Shown: positions 43,771 to 55,289 of the stretch, piece by piece
Layout of the letters: each line of letters starts with the position of its first letter
How positions within the stretch are numbered: the stretch's first letter is position 1
DNA from: Leptodactylus fallax
Lineage: Eukaryota > Chordata > Amphibia > Anura > Leptodactylidae
Assembly: GCA_947044405.1 (NCBI GenBank)
Contig: CAMRHE010000055.1
Coordinates: forward strand, 1,172,501 to 1,236,500
Length of the DNA: 64,000 bases
Direction of reading: 5' to 3'
The notes under the pieces: generated by a model
Told to the model about the DNA's origin: nothing
The model's input: the letters and a program-made list of their open reading frames with translations, nothing else
The model's database searches: none
Program-made: the position numbers and the translations under genes

Positions 43771-44787
43771 ATGGTTATCTCTAAAGAAACACGTGCAGTC
43801 ATCATTGCACTGCACAAAAATGGCCTAACTGGGAAGAGTATTGCAGCTAGAAAGATTGCACCTCAGTCAACAATCTATCGCATCATCAAGAACTTCAAGG
43901 AGAGAGGTTCCATTGGTGCCAAAAAGGCTCCAGGGCGCCCAAGAAAGACCAGCAAGCGGCAGGACCGTCTCTTAAAAGTGTTTCAGCTGCGGGATCGGGC
44001 TACCAGCAGTGCAGCGCTTGCTGAGGAATGGCAGCAGGCAGGTGTGAGTGCATCTGCACGCACTGTGAGGCGGAGACTCTTGGAGCAAGGCCTGGTCTCA
44101 AGGAGGGCAGCAAAGAAGCCACTTCTCTCCAGAAAAAACATCAGGGACAGACTGATATTCTGCAAAAGGTACAGGGAGTGGACTGCTGAGGACTGGGGTA
44201 AAGTCATTTTCTCTGATGAATCCCCTTTTCGATTGTTTGGAACATCTGGAAAACAGCTTATTCGGAGAAGAAGAGGTGAGCGCTACCACCAGTCTTGTCT
44301 CATGCCAACTGTAAAGCATCCTGAAACCATTCATCTGTGGGGTTGCTTCTCAGCCAAGGGAATCGGCTCTCTCACAGTCTTGCCTAAAAACACAGCCATG
44401 AATAAAGAATGGTACCAGAATGTCCTCCAAGAGCAACTTCTCCCAACCGTCCAAGAGCAGTTTGGCGCTCAACAATGCCTTTTCCAGCATGATGGAGCAC
44501 CTTGCCATAAAGCAAAGGTGATAACTAAATGGCTCAGGGAACAAAACATAGAGATTTTGGGTCCATGGCCTGGAAACTCCCCAGATCTTAATCCCATTGA
44601 GAACTTGTGGTCAATCATCAAGAGACGGGTGGACAAACAAAAACCAACAAATTCAGACAAAATTAAAGCATTGATTCTGCAAGAATGGACTGCTATCAGT
44701 CAGGATTTGGTCCAGAAGTTGATTGAGAGCATGCCAGGGAGAATTGCAGAGGTCCTGAAGAAGAAGGGTCAACACTGCAAATATTGA
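43771..44787 (+). CDS. Tc1-like transposase, intact (338 aa)
   Basis: DDE transposase acting on its own element in the nucleus. I chose the ATG at 43771 (MVISKETRAVIIALHKNG), which gives 338 aa, the usual family length. The frame is open 33 bases further up with a hydrophobic, unlikely start. Two helix-turn-helix segments (about residues 10-45 and 70-115) flank the GRPR hook at 55-58. Triad residues are D149 (FSDESPF), D241 (FQHDGAPCH) and E277 (LNPIENLW). I count 35 residues between D241 and E277, one more than family A, because of a GPWPG insertion-like motif at 263-267. The C-terminus ends KKKGQHCKY. No stop or shift is present. Activity untested. Confidence 0.95.
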   Translation: MVISKETRAVIIALHKNGLTGKSIAARKIAPQSTIYRIIKNFKERGSIGAKKAPGRPRKTSKRQDRLLKVFQLRDRATSSAALAEEWQQAGVSASARTVRRRLLEQGLVSRRAAKKPLLSRKNIRDRLIFCKRYREWTAEDWGKVIFSDESPFRLFGTSGKQLIRRRRGERYHQSCLMPTVKHPETIHLWGCFSAKGIGSLTVLPKNTAMNKEWYQNVLQEQLLPTVQEQFGAQQCLFQHDGAPCHKAKVITKWLREQNIEILGPWPGNSPDLNPIENLWSIIKRRVDKQKPTNSDKIKALILQEWTAISQDLVQKLIESMPGRIAEVLKKKGQHCKY

Positions 44788-44966
44788 CTTGCTGCATTAA
44801 CTCATTCTAACTGTCAATATAAGCTTCTGTTACTCATAATATGAATGCAATTCTATTTCTGTATGTGATAAAAACATCTGACAAACACACATAAAAACCA
44901 GAGGGCAGCAGATCATGTGAAAATATAATATTTGTGTCATTCTCAAAACTTTTGGCCATGACTGTA

Positions 44967-46653
44967 GAGTGTGAATCTGGACTAAAATATAATACACTTT
45001 ATTGAGGCGTTACTGTTTTATGCCTCAAAACCTGTCTAAAGTTCCTGCCACTTGGTGTCTCCTTTCTTGCTGGTTTTCAGTTCACTACCTGTTAAAAGGG
45101 GAGTTCTGTCCTTAGAAACAAGCAGGCTCAAGCAGGAATGCAGTTAGTTGAGGGGTGTGGAACAGGTCTCTCTGCATATCTAAACACAGATCTGCTGCTC
45201 TATACTCCCTGTCTGTACACTGCTGAGAGAGGAGGCTGCAGCTTCTCACAGCTCATAGTGAGTGTAAGGAAAATCTATGTACTTCTAATTAGCTGCTGGT
45301 GTTAATATTGATGGGATGTTAGTCATAGACAGTAAACCAATTTCCTGATCATTCTCAGTTTTCTCTTTTTCTGTATCAGAGATCTTTTTGCTGTGTCATA
45401 ACCTGTATTTGGAATCCAGTCCCTCTGGATCACTTGGGCTTTTCTCAGCTATTTGTTTGCTATTTTACAGTTACTCCTGGCAGAATTATAAGTAAAGAAA
45501 AAGGTGGCAGTAATAATGGATTGGGAGGGGTCAAACTGTTCCTTATTGCCTCATACAGAAATGAAAAATGTGCTGTAGACATATTAGCAACATAAGAACT
45601 GACAGGACATCATACAGCCAAAGAACAGACTGCCCAGCAAGACCCTGCACATTTCTTAACTTTTGATGAAAACTTGGGTACCCTTTAAAACAATGAAGTA
45701 TCTACAATACTTGTGACCACTCACTCAAGTTTATATTACTCAAGAGAAGGAAAATAGAAGTCATAGAAATTATTGTAAGGCAGCAGCCTGCATTCTCAGC
45801 AAACTGCTTCCTCCCCATTGGGGATAATTTTGCTTTATATAATACAGTTGTTCTCCAAACTTAGTATTATTGCAGTGAAACCCTTGACACACTAGAACAT
45901 AATTCTCCGGCTTGTCAACTTCAATAACTGTGTTTTATTTTTCCAAATGTGATATTATTAATGCCGTTTCCTCATAGCAATGTGAGAGCAAATGGAAAGG
46001 AAAGATTATGAATTTCATGATAGATGACCTCTAACCTTTGCAAGTGAGAAAGATTTTCATAAGTCATTTATCCGGAGCCACATTGTTTTCCAAAACCGTG
46101 GTATAGGTCAGAATCATATTGGATTTTAAGAACTGGATATTAATGTATAGAAGGTCCCCATCATGTATATTGCATGGAGCTGTACTACCGTTCAACGCGG
46201 TCCTATTACAAGGGTCATTAACGGTGCAGCCAAGGCCCAAGAGACTGAAAAACCACAAATTTTGTAGAAAATGTATTTATAGATCAGATAAAAAAGATAT
46301 TGCAACCCATAACAATGAGTCAGGTTCTTTGCTTCTTGTTTTTGTGATATTTAGACAGTTTAGAGGCTGAAACTCTAAGAAAATTGCCTGCTTGTGTTGT
46401 GCACCATCAGACCTAGGCAGGGACCACGGGGAATGAGAGGTCCATGGTGATATGGGCAACGATGCCCAATGCTTATCAAGCTAAGGGTTAGGTAGACAGT
46501 TACCCATTATATTTCAAGGACCCAGATACACTTGAGGCCATCCCTGGGAACACCACAAGTAAAAACTTCATAAGCACAAAGCTTTTTTTTTTTTTTTTTA
46601 CCAATAGAAGTTCAAAAAACAAAAAAAGTTGTAACATTTTTATTTTTACATAA
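44967..46653. other. non-coding stretch, nothing recognised
   Basis: AAAGGGGAGTTCTGTCC near 45105 and GGTACCCTTTAA near 45678 could be ends of a TTAA element, but they are not convincing inverses. Other frames show no domain. A T14 run lies near 46585. Confidence 0.45.
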
Positions 46654-46853
46654 GGCTAAAGCCCCACGTTACGAAATAGAGCGCAGCGCAAATTTTGCTG
46701 TGATTTTTTTGAGTGGATTTAATACAAGGTGAAATATAAAGGCTTACTTTATATTTTCCATTCAATTTCAAGTCAATCCTGACTTTGGCTCAAAAAAACG
46801 CAGCAAAATCTGCAACAAAAAACGCTGTGCTTCTGCAACGTGGGGCCTCAGCC
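46654..46853. mobile_element. Harbinger-type MITE with TAA duplication
   Basis: 200 bp, ends GGCTAAAGCCCCACGTT and, inverted, GGCTGAGGCCCCACGTT (15 of 17 match). Flanked by TAA at 46651-46653 and 46854-46856. The interior is AT-rich and itself partly palindromic (GCAGCGCAAATTTTGC; GCAAAATCTGC). Confidence 0.7.
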
Positions 46854-46856
46854 TAA

Positions 46857-47319
46857 TGGGGTTTTCTAAGATCAAAAATGTGACCAAAGTGAACGAATTG
46901 TATAAAACAACAAAAAGAACCAATAATTACTTACATAATAACCTGCCACTCCAATACCACTGCTCCAGCAGTTCACACCTTGCTAGGCTGCAATGAACAC
47001 ATTCTTGTCTAATCACATGGTTGTTTGGTCTTATCCTAAAGACTGTCTCAAAAATCTAAATATTCAAGTGCCTACTTCTCTGCAGTTGTCATTCTCCTGT
47101 GCAACACTGATGGGGGAGATTCTATATGGCATCTGCATTTGCCACATGGCTGTTGCTTTAAGGTTGCTATGCCCACGAGTCAAACTTTGGTTGGGTCTGT
47201 TCAACTAAGCAGAGGATTGAGATGCAGAGTCAACCAGGGCAGTACTTCAGCACCCAATCACGGGCTGAGGCAGGGTATGTTAAGCTGACACTTTTTTTTT
47301 TTTTTTTTTTTTTTAGCTC
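46857..47319. other. non-coding stretch with T23 tract
   Basis: A 23-nt T run lies at 47292-47314. No domain in the frames. Confidence 0.5.
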
Positions 47320-47740
47320 AGGTGCCTGTGGTTGCATTTGTTTTTTAGGCTCTGTGCATTCCGTTTTTTTTTCTGAATTTTAGCTTTACTGATCAAACGG
47401 CTTCTCCTGGCTAACCTTTCTCTTGCTCATTTGACTGTGGCATACATCTGTTTTCATTTTGGAAATTCCTGCACTCTCCTGTTTTTGACCCCAGCTTGTG
47501 CATAGTCTGCCAACAATAAGGTTTCTGGTTAGATCCTTAGCCTGCAAGTGCAACTATTTTTTGGCACCTTGTTCAGGGATTGCAACCTGGGTTCCCAACA
47601 GCCAAGTTCATTCTGCCTTCAATACCCCTGGATGACCTTAGACTCTGCAAACCAGAGAGGTGTAGGATACATAGCTTGTTTCCTTTCTGCCTGTTGGTCC
47701 TGCCAGTTACTTACAGCACATGGTAAATTGCTCAAGTAGT
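47320..47740 (+). repeat. possible LTR-derived block
   Basis: Pyrimidine-rich with CTTTCTCTTGCTCATTTGAC and CCTGTTTTTGACCCCAGCTT-like words, an AATAAGG near 47514 and CAACCTGGGTTCCCAACAGC. It resembles the blocks at 24463 and 37637 in style only. Confidence 0.3.
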
Positions 47741-48830
47741 AATTCCATAACAGACTGATCATATAGCGTATACCCTTCTGCACTGTGTATAGAAAATACA
47801 GAAAAGAAATATGTGTATCCAATACGGCTGCCACCAGAGAGGTTTTAAAACATAAAAAATAAAATTGCTACAAAATTTTTAGTATTTAACATTTATCATG
47901 TGATATCTTTTTATAGATTTATATCTAAGTATTGAAACTAAAAAGTAAATAATTCAAGATTTACTTGGAAACCATAAAACAAAACCCGCTCCTTATAAAC
48001 TTGGAGACACACAGGGGCACATAGTAGTATGGGACAACAGATTTCTATGGGCTCCATAATAGGGACACATGCATGGGCCATTAACCTGCTAAAGATGCAA
48101 CTTCTAAAGCTACAGATTCTAATTGATTTCTGCCAATGTACATGTTGGGGTCTAAATAGAAAGATAATATATAACCTGGATAGGTACGCGGCACAAATAC
48201 TTTTCCATACTGTTTATTACCGAATAAAAGATACAGAATTTTATTCACAAGGAGCTGCAAGGGCAGACACACTGTAGTAATAATATTTCTTATCTAGACA
48301 CCACACATTGAATGTAACCACCAATGTTACCGTTCAATTATGTACCTAATCCTAAATTGTAGAAAAAATAAGTTTTAGAGATTGCAGAAGGCTTGTGATT
48401 CCCATTAAATTAGTAATGCAATTTCTCCATGTAAGACAGTAACTGATTATAGAGGAAATTATATGCCTACTCAGAATGTGTTTACTTCTTCCACATGTCT
48501 TATGGAGGACTATAATTTAAAATCAACATAATGGCTTATTTTCCTGCGACGAGTTAACGGGAGAAAAAAAAGCTTAAGTCAGTGAAAGTACAGAATGTCT
48601 CTTGTGAAGTTATTTACTGGCAGCTTCCTATCTGCTGCTTCCTTGAATTGAAAAGCGGTGAAATAATTTTCTCTCTGTGGTACAAATTATAATGTTTAAA
48701 TTAATGTGCATTTTTAGACTGCTTTATTAGTTGTAAATTAACATTAAATTAATGAAGAATTTATTGTGTGTTTGTTTTTGTTTTTTGCATTTTCCTTTCT
48801 GTTCATTTAGGTAAATGGATAAAGCTGCTA
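47741..48830. other. non-coding stretch with candidate conserved element
   Basis: About 48380-48760 contains many ATTA/TAAT motifs (CCCATTAAATTAGTAATG; TTTAAATTAATGTGC; AACATTAAATTAATG) in otherwise non-repetitive sequence with mixed composition, such as TTCCTGCGACGAGTTAACGG. It resembles homeodomain-rich conserved non-coding elements, which is inference only. The frames at 48029-48277 show no domain. Confidence 0.4.
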
Positions 48831-49260
48831 ATACTTATAATAGCAATAACAAAGACTATAATAACAACAATGGCAACATTAATAATAATACTAATACATC
48901 AACTCTAATAATAATGGCAAGAACAACATTATTAATAACAACAACACATCAAGTCTAATAATAACACATAATAATGGCAGCAACAATATTCTTAATACAA
49001 CTGCAATAATAAAATTAGAATTAATATTAATAATACAGTAACTCTAATAATATTACAATAATAATAATAATAATAATAATAATTTTAATAGAAAAAGCAT
49101 TATTGTTAATCAACTTCAATAACTAATGATAACAATAATGTAGCAAATGGAAAAAACAACATTATGAATATTATATCAACTATAATAAAATAATAATAAT
49201 AGCAAAAATAATAACAATAATAATTACAACAGCAACAACAACAATAATGGTAATAAAACA
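48831..49260. repeat. AAT/AAC-rich cryptic triplet repeat
   Basis: About 430 bp composed almost only of AAT, AAC, ACA and CAA triplets on the plus strand, including a pure (AAT)8-like run at about 49057-49081 and internal near-duplicates (CATCAACTCTAATAATAATG; CATCAAGTCTAATAATAACA). Probably an old expanded trinucleotide tract. Confidence 0.75.
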
Positions 49261-49339
49261 ACTAGAATTATAATAACTGTAATAGTTTCACTAAATACCA
49301 ACAAGTTGTTAATTTTTTTTTTTTACAAAACAAATGGAG

Positions 49340-49925
49340 ATTCATCTCGGGTGAACTAAAATGGCCGCCGCATTATAATCTGGGGTTTCTTCAGACCCCA
49401 GAGTATAATAGGTGGTGAAAAAAATACATTCATACTCACCTTCTTTAACCTCTTTTGGGCCTCCTTGCAATGTTTGGCTCTCTCCTTGTGACGTCTAGGC
49501 TCCGACCTGGGCACACCAAGTGTCATGACGACATGACGCTTGGCGTGCTATTTGACCGCTGGGAAATAAAAAGCTTATCAGTGCATCCCCTGCTTACTTA
49601 CCAACATATATGGAGGTCTTACATCACCACCATTTACAGAGCAGAGCTGAGAGGCTGGAAATATGGTTTCTCTGCCTCTCTGCTTTACTCCTGCTGCTTC
49701 TACACAGAGTAGAGCAGGGAGATAGAGAAGTGAGACTTCTGGGCTCTGCAAGCCAAAGGATAAGGAGACACATGAGCGAACCAGTTCAAAAAAAGCTGGT
49801 TTTGTTACAAATCTACCAAAAATGTTGCTGTACCCGACATTTTTAACAATACTGAACAATTTGGGATTCGCCTCAGATGAAATAAAATGGCTCCCTCTAT
49901 CCCAGAGTATAATAAGTGAAGGCTC
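49340..49925. mobile_element. hAT-like MITE, hairpin family P, copy 7 (possibly two)
   Basis: Left part: ATTATAATCTGGGG, TTTCTTCA and CCCCAGAGTATAAT at 49372-49412 form the family hairpin, followed by TTCATACTCACCTTCTTTA. Near 49880 a second GGCTCCCTCTATCCCAGAGTATAATAA motif suggests the far side of the same element or an adjoining copy. Confidence 0.5.
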
Positions 49926-50899
49926 CCTCACTCTTCATCATGCCTGACACCACCCACTTGACATTAGAGAGTCTAGTCTAGTATATCAGGCACCAAAGGT
50001 AACTAATTGCTTGGGAATGGTGGGTTTAGAGAAAAAATTCCAACTAAACCAGAATCAGTGGTAGAGAACTTATTCTTTAAGAACGTCTTCTTTAAGGTAA
50101 GAATAAGTCTAAAGGTTGCCCAGTACAGAATAGACACCCCAGTGCCATTTGCATGAGCTATAACTCAAAGCACATAACTCCAAAAAAAAAAGTTTAGTTT
50201 CTATTACTTTTCTACACTAAAATTGCTTGAACATTTTGTAAATGTACTGAATTCTACCTTCAGGGCTAGAGAAAAATACCACAGGGTCAAACTTAAAAAA
50301 ATATGTCATAGCTACAAATGTTAAAATGATACAAAATAATACAATCACTGTATCACATTTCTGATGGAACTTCGGAATCTTCCACAAGGCTACGGCACAT
50401 TCTCATTTTATGGAGCGATGTTTATTTGCTTTCTGTTTTTTTGTTTTGTTTTTGTGACTCATTCTTCATTAAATGTGAACCATTTTCAACAGTTTTTCCA
50501 CCGCTTTACAGATAGCAATAAGTACAATTTTTGTTTATGACCTATCACCCTGATCCCGATGTAATGTACAGGTCTCTACGCTACAGATGTGATAGCTGAA
50601 AGGAAATAGAAAGCAGTATAAAGGCAGCCAATGAGTTAACAAGCTGACTGTGTCTCGGCCTTTACTGATAATGAGGTATGTCTAGTATTGCTCAGCCGAA
50701 AGGTTCAGCTTATACTTCAGTAGGGCAAGCTGTATGGAACCATCTAATGCACTCATTGACAAAAAATATAATGAACCCAGAAGGAGTTATTAGAATGGAA
50801 TGAAACCTTCTCAGTGTGAATGTAATGATGATGTAAGTGGTTACAATATTAGAGCGAAAAGTGAAATTTATTGGGGAAAACTATACAATTTGGCGGAGG
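49926..50899. other. non-coding stretch, nothing recognised
   Basis: No open frame or repeat end of note. Confidence 0.5.
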
Positions 50900-51760
50900 C
50901 TCTAGGACCCTGTTGGGCCATCTCTAGTCTGGATACAAAATGAGAAACTGTTGGGTATGGAGGCATACAAGTTCCATGTGGTACAATTTGCCCACAGATG
51001 TTGCAGCTGGGTGTGTAGATCCTGCACACTCATAATTTACCCAAGATAACATCCAGCTGGTCACATGTTGGTCCCAAAAATCCTCAACTGGTAATAAATC
51101 CAATAGCCAGGAAGGAAAGTGTTGCAATCTGGTGAAGACATTCCAAGGCAAACATCCTGCTGAAAAATGCCAATTATCCTCCCTGCCACGAGTAACACCA
51201 CATGTGGCTGCCGGATGTCCTGTACATATCACTGAGCTGTTAGTGTCCCTTATATCACTACTAGGGGTGAACTACTATTGAATGTGAGAGCTTCCCAAAT
51301 CACCACACCAGTAGTTGGGGTAGTGTGTCGCTCCACATGTAAGGCAGGAATAAAGTCTTCACCACAAGGTCTTCAGACTTAATCATTACTAGATTCGAAA
51401 CAGAACCTGGATTTGTCCCTAAAGACAATACAGTTCAGGTTCATAGTAGTTCAGGCTTCTCACTGCAAACAATGGTGGCTGGCTGTCAAGAGCAGGACAG
51501 GTTATAGGCGCCATGACAGCAAATTTCCTTCTGCTAAGCACCTGAAAATGGTCTGGGCAGAGACAGGGGGTGTAATGAAGGTGTCCCCTGTGTCTGGATG
51601 GTGGTCAAGGGAACAGAGCTGAGCATGCCTGATGGGGGATCAAACACTCCTCTCTACCGGTGATCTGTCTGGGCCATCCAGAGCCTGTTGTGTGTGAATG
51701 TCCTCATGTACTCACCTACATCTAACCCTGGAGCAGCCTTCCTGTATGCTGCAAGCCTCT
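50900..51760 (-). pseudogene. degenerate Tc1-like transposase (family F)
   Basis: Read on the minus strand, 51413 to 51302 gives DKSRFCFESSND, two stops, then RPCGEDFIPALHVERHTTP and TTGVV, the block around the first catalytic aspartate (expected SDESRF; the E is now K). Further down, GTLTAQ-YVQDIRQPHV and IFQQD (second aspartate) are readable near 51250-51140, then a shifted C-terminal part ending NLYASIPNSF-FCIQT near 50920. Several stops and shifts make it non-functional. Upstream minus-strand sequence to about 51760 probably holds the decayed DNA-binding part. The plus-strand frame at 51413-51622 is antisense. Termini were not found. This lineage differs from families A to E. Confidence 0.7.
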
Positions 51761-51832
51761 CTAAGGGGGTGTGAAAGTGGCTCCTGGTCAGAAAATATTC
51801 ATGGAATCTCTGCTGTTTACCTAGTAGAAACG

Positions 51833-51833
<1 letters not shown>

Positions 51834-51880
<47 letters not shown>
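51834..51880. repeat. (AT)n microsatellite
   Basis: About 23 uninterrupted AT units. Confidence 0.9.
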
Positions 51881-51888
<8 letters not shown>

Positions 51889-52517
51889 TACTGGAGAATA
51901 TGAGTATGCATAGCTACACCCCAGATGATGCTGTGCTTTTATGGTAAACTGCTTTCTATTTGCAGGAGTATACAGTATATTCATTCAAGTGTATCTGGAA
52001 TATCTAATCTTGCATTCCATGGGCTGATTTACATAAATATACATACACCAAAACCACCTTTTTCCATGGCTTATTTATACTGCACATTGACATGCATGAA
52101 ATAGGCTGTGTACATAGCAGACTGCTATTTCCTCATAAATTGTTGGTCTGGGGGATTCACAGTGTTGTTTTCATGTAAGTCAGCTGTGAGCTTTGTTTAT
52201 TGCATGCCTAAAATGTATTGTTATGCCTGCTGAGTGCAGTTTCCTCTTCAACATCTCGAATTGATCTTATTACGCAGGGTAGAGGAAGGTAAAATGCAGT
52301 TATTCGATTTCCCCGAGGCCGATTATTGCCAAAACCCAGCACACTGATTTACAGCAGAAAACCTTCCAGCTTTTGTTTGTTGTTTTTTCTTCTTTTCGTG
52401 AATACATTGTCGTCAGAAGAGACAAACACAATCGCAGCCCGTAGTTTGGGATTGTTTGACTCTCTATGTCCTATATGTATTAAGTTTATAAGGGAAGTTA
52501 CTGTGTAATTGAGTTTA
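51881..52517. other. non-coding stretch with candidate conserved element
   Basis: About 52220-52510 has no resemblance to repeats here and mixed composition (TTCGATTTCCCCGAGGCCGA; TACATTGTCGTCAGAAGAGA). Possible conserved element, untested. Confidence 0.4.
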
Positions 52518-52521
52518 TTAA

Positions 52522-52980
52522 AGGGAGTGTCACCAGAAACCAGTATATCACCCCAGTCCTGCAGATACATAGGTTAGTGTCACCAGACCCCAGCATATCA
52601 CCCCAGCCCTGCAGATAGATAGGTTAGTGTCACCAGAACCAGCATATCACCCAACCCCACAGATAGATAGGTTATGGTCACCTGAATCAAATGATGTTCT
52701 CCCTTTGTGAATCACTGCCGTCATTGTCAAGATATCATAATTTTGTCAATATGCAAATGAGCTCTTCAGGGGCAATAAGGGCGTTGCCATTGCTCCAATG
52801 AGTTAAGATACAATGTCTTCATTGTGCCAAAAGGCTCATTTAGATACCGAAAAAACAGCGATATATTGGAAACTGAGGCAGCGATTCACAAGGGACAAAC
52901 ACTATTTAATTCAGGTCACCCTAACCCATCTATCTGCAGGTCTGGGTTGATATGCTGGGATCTAGTGATCCCAAGGGTTG
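52522..52980. mobile_element. T2-type MITE (family S), three-unit form
   Basis: The left end AGGGAGTGTCACCAGAAACC follows TTAA at 52518-52521. Three ~50-bp units follow, then the family core (TGCAAATGAGCTCTTCAGG; AGGCAGCGATTCACAAGGG). The right arm has an inverted unit (ACCCATCTATCTGCAGGTCT) and a decayed terminus with no intact TTAA. This is the intermediate between the single-unit copy at 19145 and the eighteen-unit copy at 29485. Confidence 0.7.
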
Positions 52981-55281
52981 CACAAATGTATATTTAACCC
53001 TAATAAAAGCCTAAATGATGGATGACAAGACCACAATCAATTATCTAAATCCATCATGATGCCTATACTAGCACAACACATCCAAGTGACTCCCCACCTT
53101 GAGGGTGAGGGTTCATTGTGCCAACTCCCATTTTCTTTCTAAGTCGTAATGGAGAAGTCATCACTCATGAGCATTGTCAATTCTTTCAGTGTCTATTGGA
53201 AGGCAGAAACAGCTGAAGCATTGAAATGAGGGGCAGCATGCATGTATGACCACCGCTCAACTCAAGTGCCTCCCCATCGCAGTCATAAATAGGGACTTCC
53301 AAACCTCATCCTAGTGACTTGTAGGAGTCCTAGCAATTGGACCCCACTGAGCGGACATTTATCCTGTGTAAATGAGATAATTACCCTTTTTGGGACTCTT
53401 TAAAAGATGATTGGTTACCCTGAAGGTCTAGGGTAGCGATGCGATGGGGTAAATCTGTATTAACACCCCAAGTAGTCTAGCAGAGTGAAAATGTAAATGC
53501 GTTGCAAAGGTAACTAGGGTTTTAATATCAATTTCCCTGTGGTTTCCCTGGAGGCGATGTCTCTGTGTACTGTTTGTCATGCTATGTCCCCACCAACTAG
53601 AGTTGAAGACCCTAAATTGCATCAACCCTACGACGGTCTATATCTTTGGAATGGCTGAACAGATTTGTATAAACACTAAAATGCTCAGGATGACAATGCA
53701 GATGTCATCGGGATTCTCACACCTGATGACCGCTCCTCTTTAATAATTTCATTTAAGGGTTTTCTAAAACTGTTTTATGTTTTGTCTGATTTACATATAA
53801 TGTTGCAGTTACGTGTAGCAATTTTCCAATCCGTCTTGCAGTTAATAAGTGTATGATTTGTAATATAGATATATTGTCGAATTGTCCAATTTACTGACCT
53901 GTAAAATTAATAAATATATTGAATTCCTGAAATCCCCCAGTATGTCCCGACCATGAGAATGAATTGAAGCATTCTCGAGCCCAGAGACTTGTTGCTCTGC
54001 AGCTCTTTGTGCTGAAGGCGCTGAATTAAATTCCAAGCAGTTTATAAACTACTTCCGCTCTTCTCTTTGTGTAGATAGAAGGTCTCATCTTAAGCAAAAA
54101 GAATACTGCCTTGAATCCTATTGATTTTGTGATTTGTGAGCAGCTGAACATCTCCAGCGCTGTGTAATCTTCTCATTAGGACTGGAGTTAGTCTTAAAAC
54201 AGGTGATTTGCAGATAGTCCGACAAAACTTGGATCATGAATTATCAATTTTAATCGATACGTGGTGTTCTTTTTATGCTGCCTCGTGTCTTTATCTGCAG
54301 TAGTGTTAGATGATTCAGGTTCTTTGACACAATAATTGCTCTAGTAAGCAAAGCTGGAATAGCCGCCCTGTTATCACATATCTCCTGAGCAGTATTGCAG
54401 CTACGTTGTAGGGTGAGAGGTTGTAAATGGTCCATGGTCGTGGGCAGTCTGTGGCAGTCACTCAAGCTATATTCAGACGAAAGCATCACACGAAAGCATT
54501 AACTTCAATTCAAGTAAATGGGGGCTATTCACATGACCATTATTTTGTAGGTTTAGGTTATGTCCTATTTTGTATGGGGCATCCATGAAAACAGGTGCTC
54601 CTCGGGTGCAAGAAACTGTGGAAAAAAGGGCATTTCTCAAAGCCGTTTTGCACCTAAATTGTGTGACTTTAGACTCACTGGTCTCCATTGCAACATATCA
54701 TTAGGATGCTTTCATGTTTCTGTGGGTGATAAAACAACCCTTTATTACTTTATATATTACTTATATGACACAAAAACAGCAGATTCTTGTTACAGTCTAA
54801 TGCTGGCACCCTGTGCTTGCTGGAATGCTACTTTTCGCAGTAGACCTAGATTACCTCTGTGTACATTCCTGTTTCTTTAAGGATTAGTGTTCTCATCTGG
54901 TAAGCTTCCTTCTGCCAATCCCTATCCACCTCTATGTGTATAAATCTGCTTCTCTAGCCACACCCTGGCTTTTGTAATGTTTCACTTGTCTGGATCTTTA
55001 GCTCATGTTTTGGATGCATGCTGTTCTATCTTAATATCTGAGTTATGTTTCCATTTGATGTTTCTGTTTTATGTCTATAATTCTGTGGACACAGTTGTCC
55101 TTTTATGTATCCCTCTCTATGTGGGAGAGGGATACATAAACCTCGACCAAAAGGAAAGACATGGCAGGACAATTCCCTTTTAAATAGGTGGCCAAGCCCG
55201 ACGTCCTCTTCAGGTACCCAACATTGAAACTGGATGAGATATAATCCTAGATCATCATAACATGATGTGAGTTAGTTATTA
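52981..55281. other. non-coding stretch with minor repeat fragments
   Basis: AGCAATTGGACCCCACTGAG near 53332 looks like a family U fragment. About 54465-54680 has the GCTATATTCAGACGA / GTCCTATTTTGTATGG style of a frog MITE without clear ends. About 54840-55030 resembles the LTR-like block at 6590-6960. About 54140-54250 is a possible conserved element. A CCCTCTCTATGTGGGAGAGGG hairpin lies near 55110. No gene is seen. Confidence 0.4.
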
Positions 55282-55289
55282 GCCATAAT

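Larger units (their letters stand above)
43398..44964 (+). mobile_element. complete Tc1-like transposon (family B)
   Basis: 1567 bp, flanked by TA at 43396-43397 and 44965-44966. Both ends begin CAGTCATGGCCAAAAGTTTT; the first about 40 bp match at all but two positions, and similarity weakens further in. This terminus is familiar from fish and frog Tc1 families. It carries one intact transposase frame (43771-44787). The shorter and more diverged inner termini suggest an older insertion than family A or naturally short terminal repeats. Confidence 0.92.
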
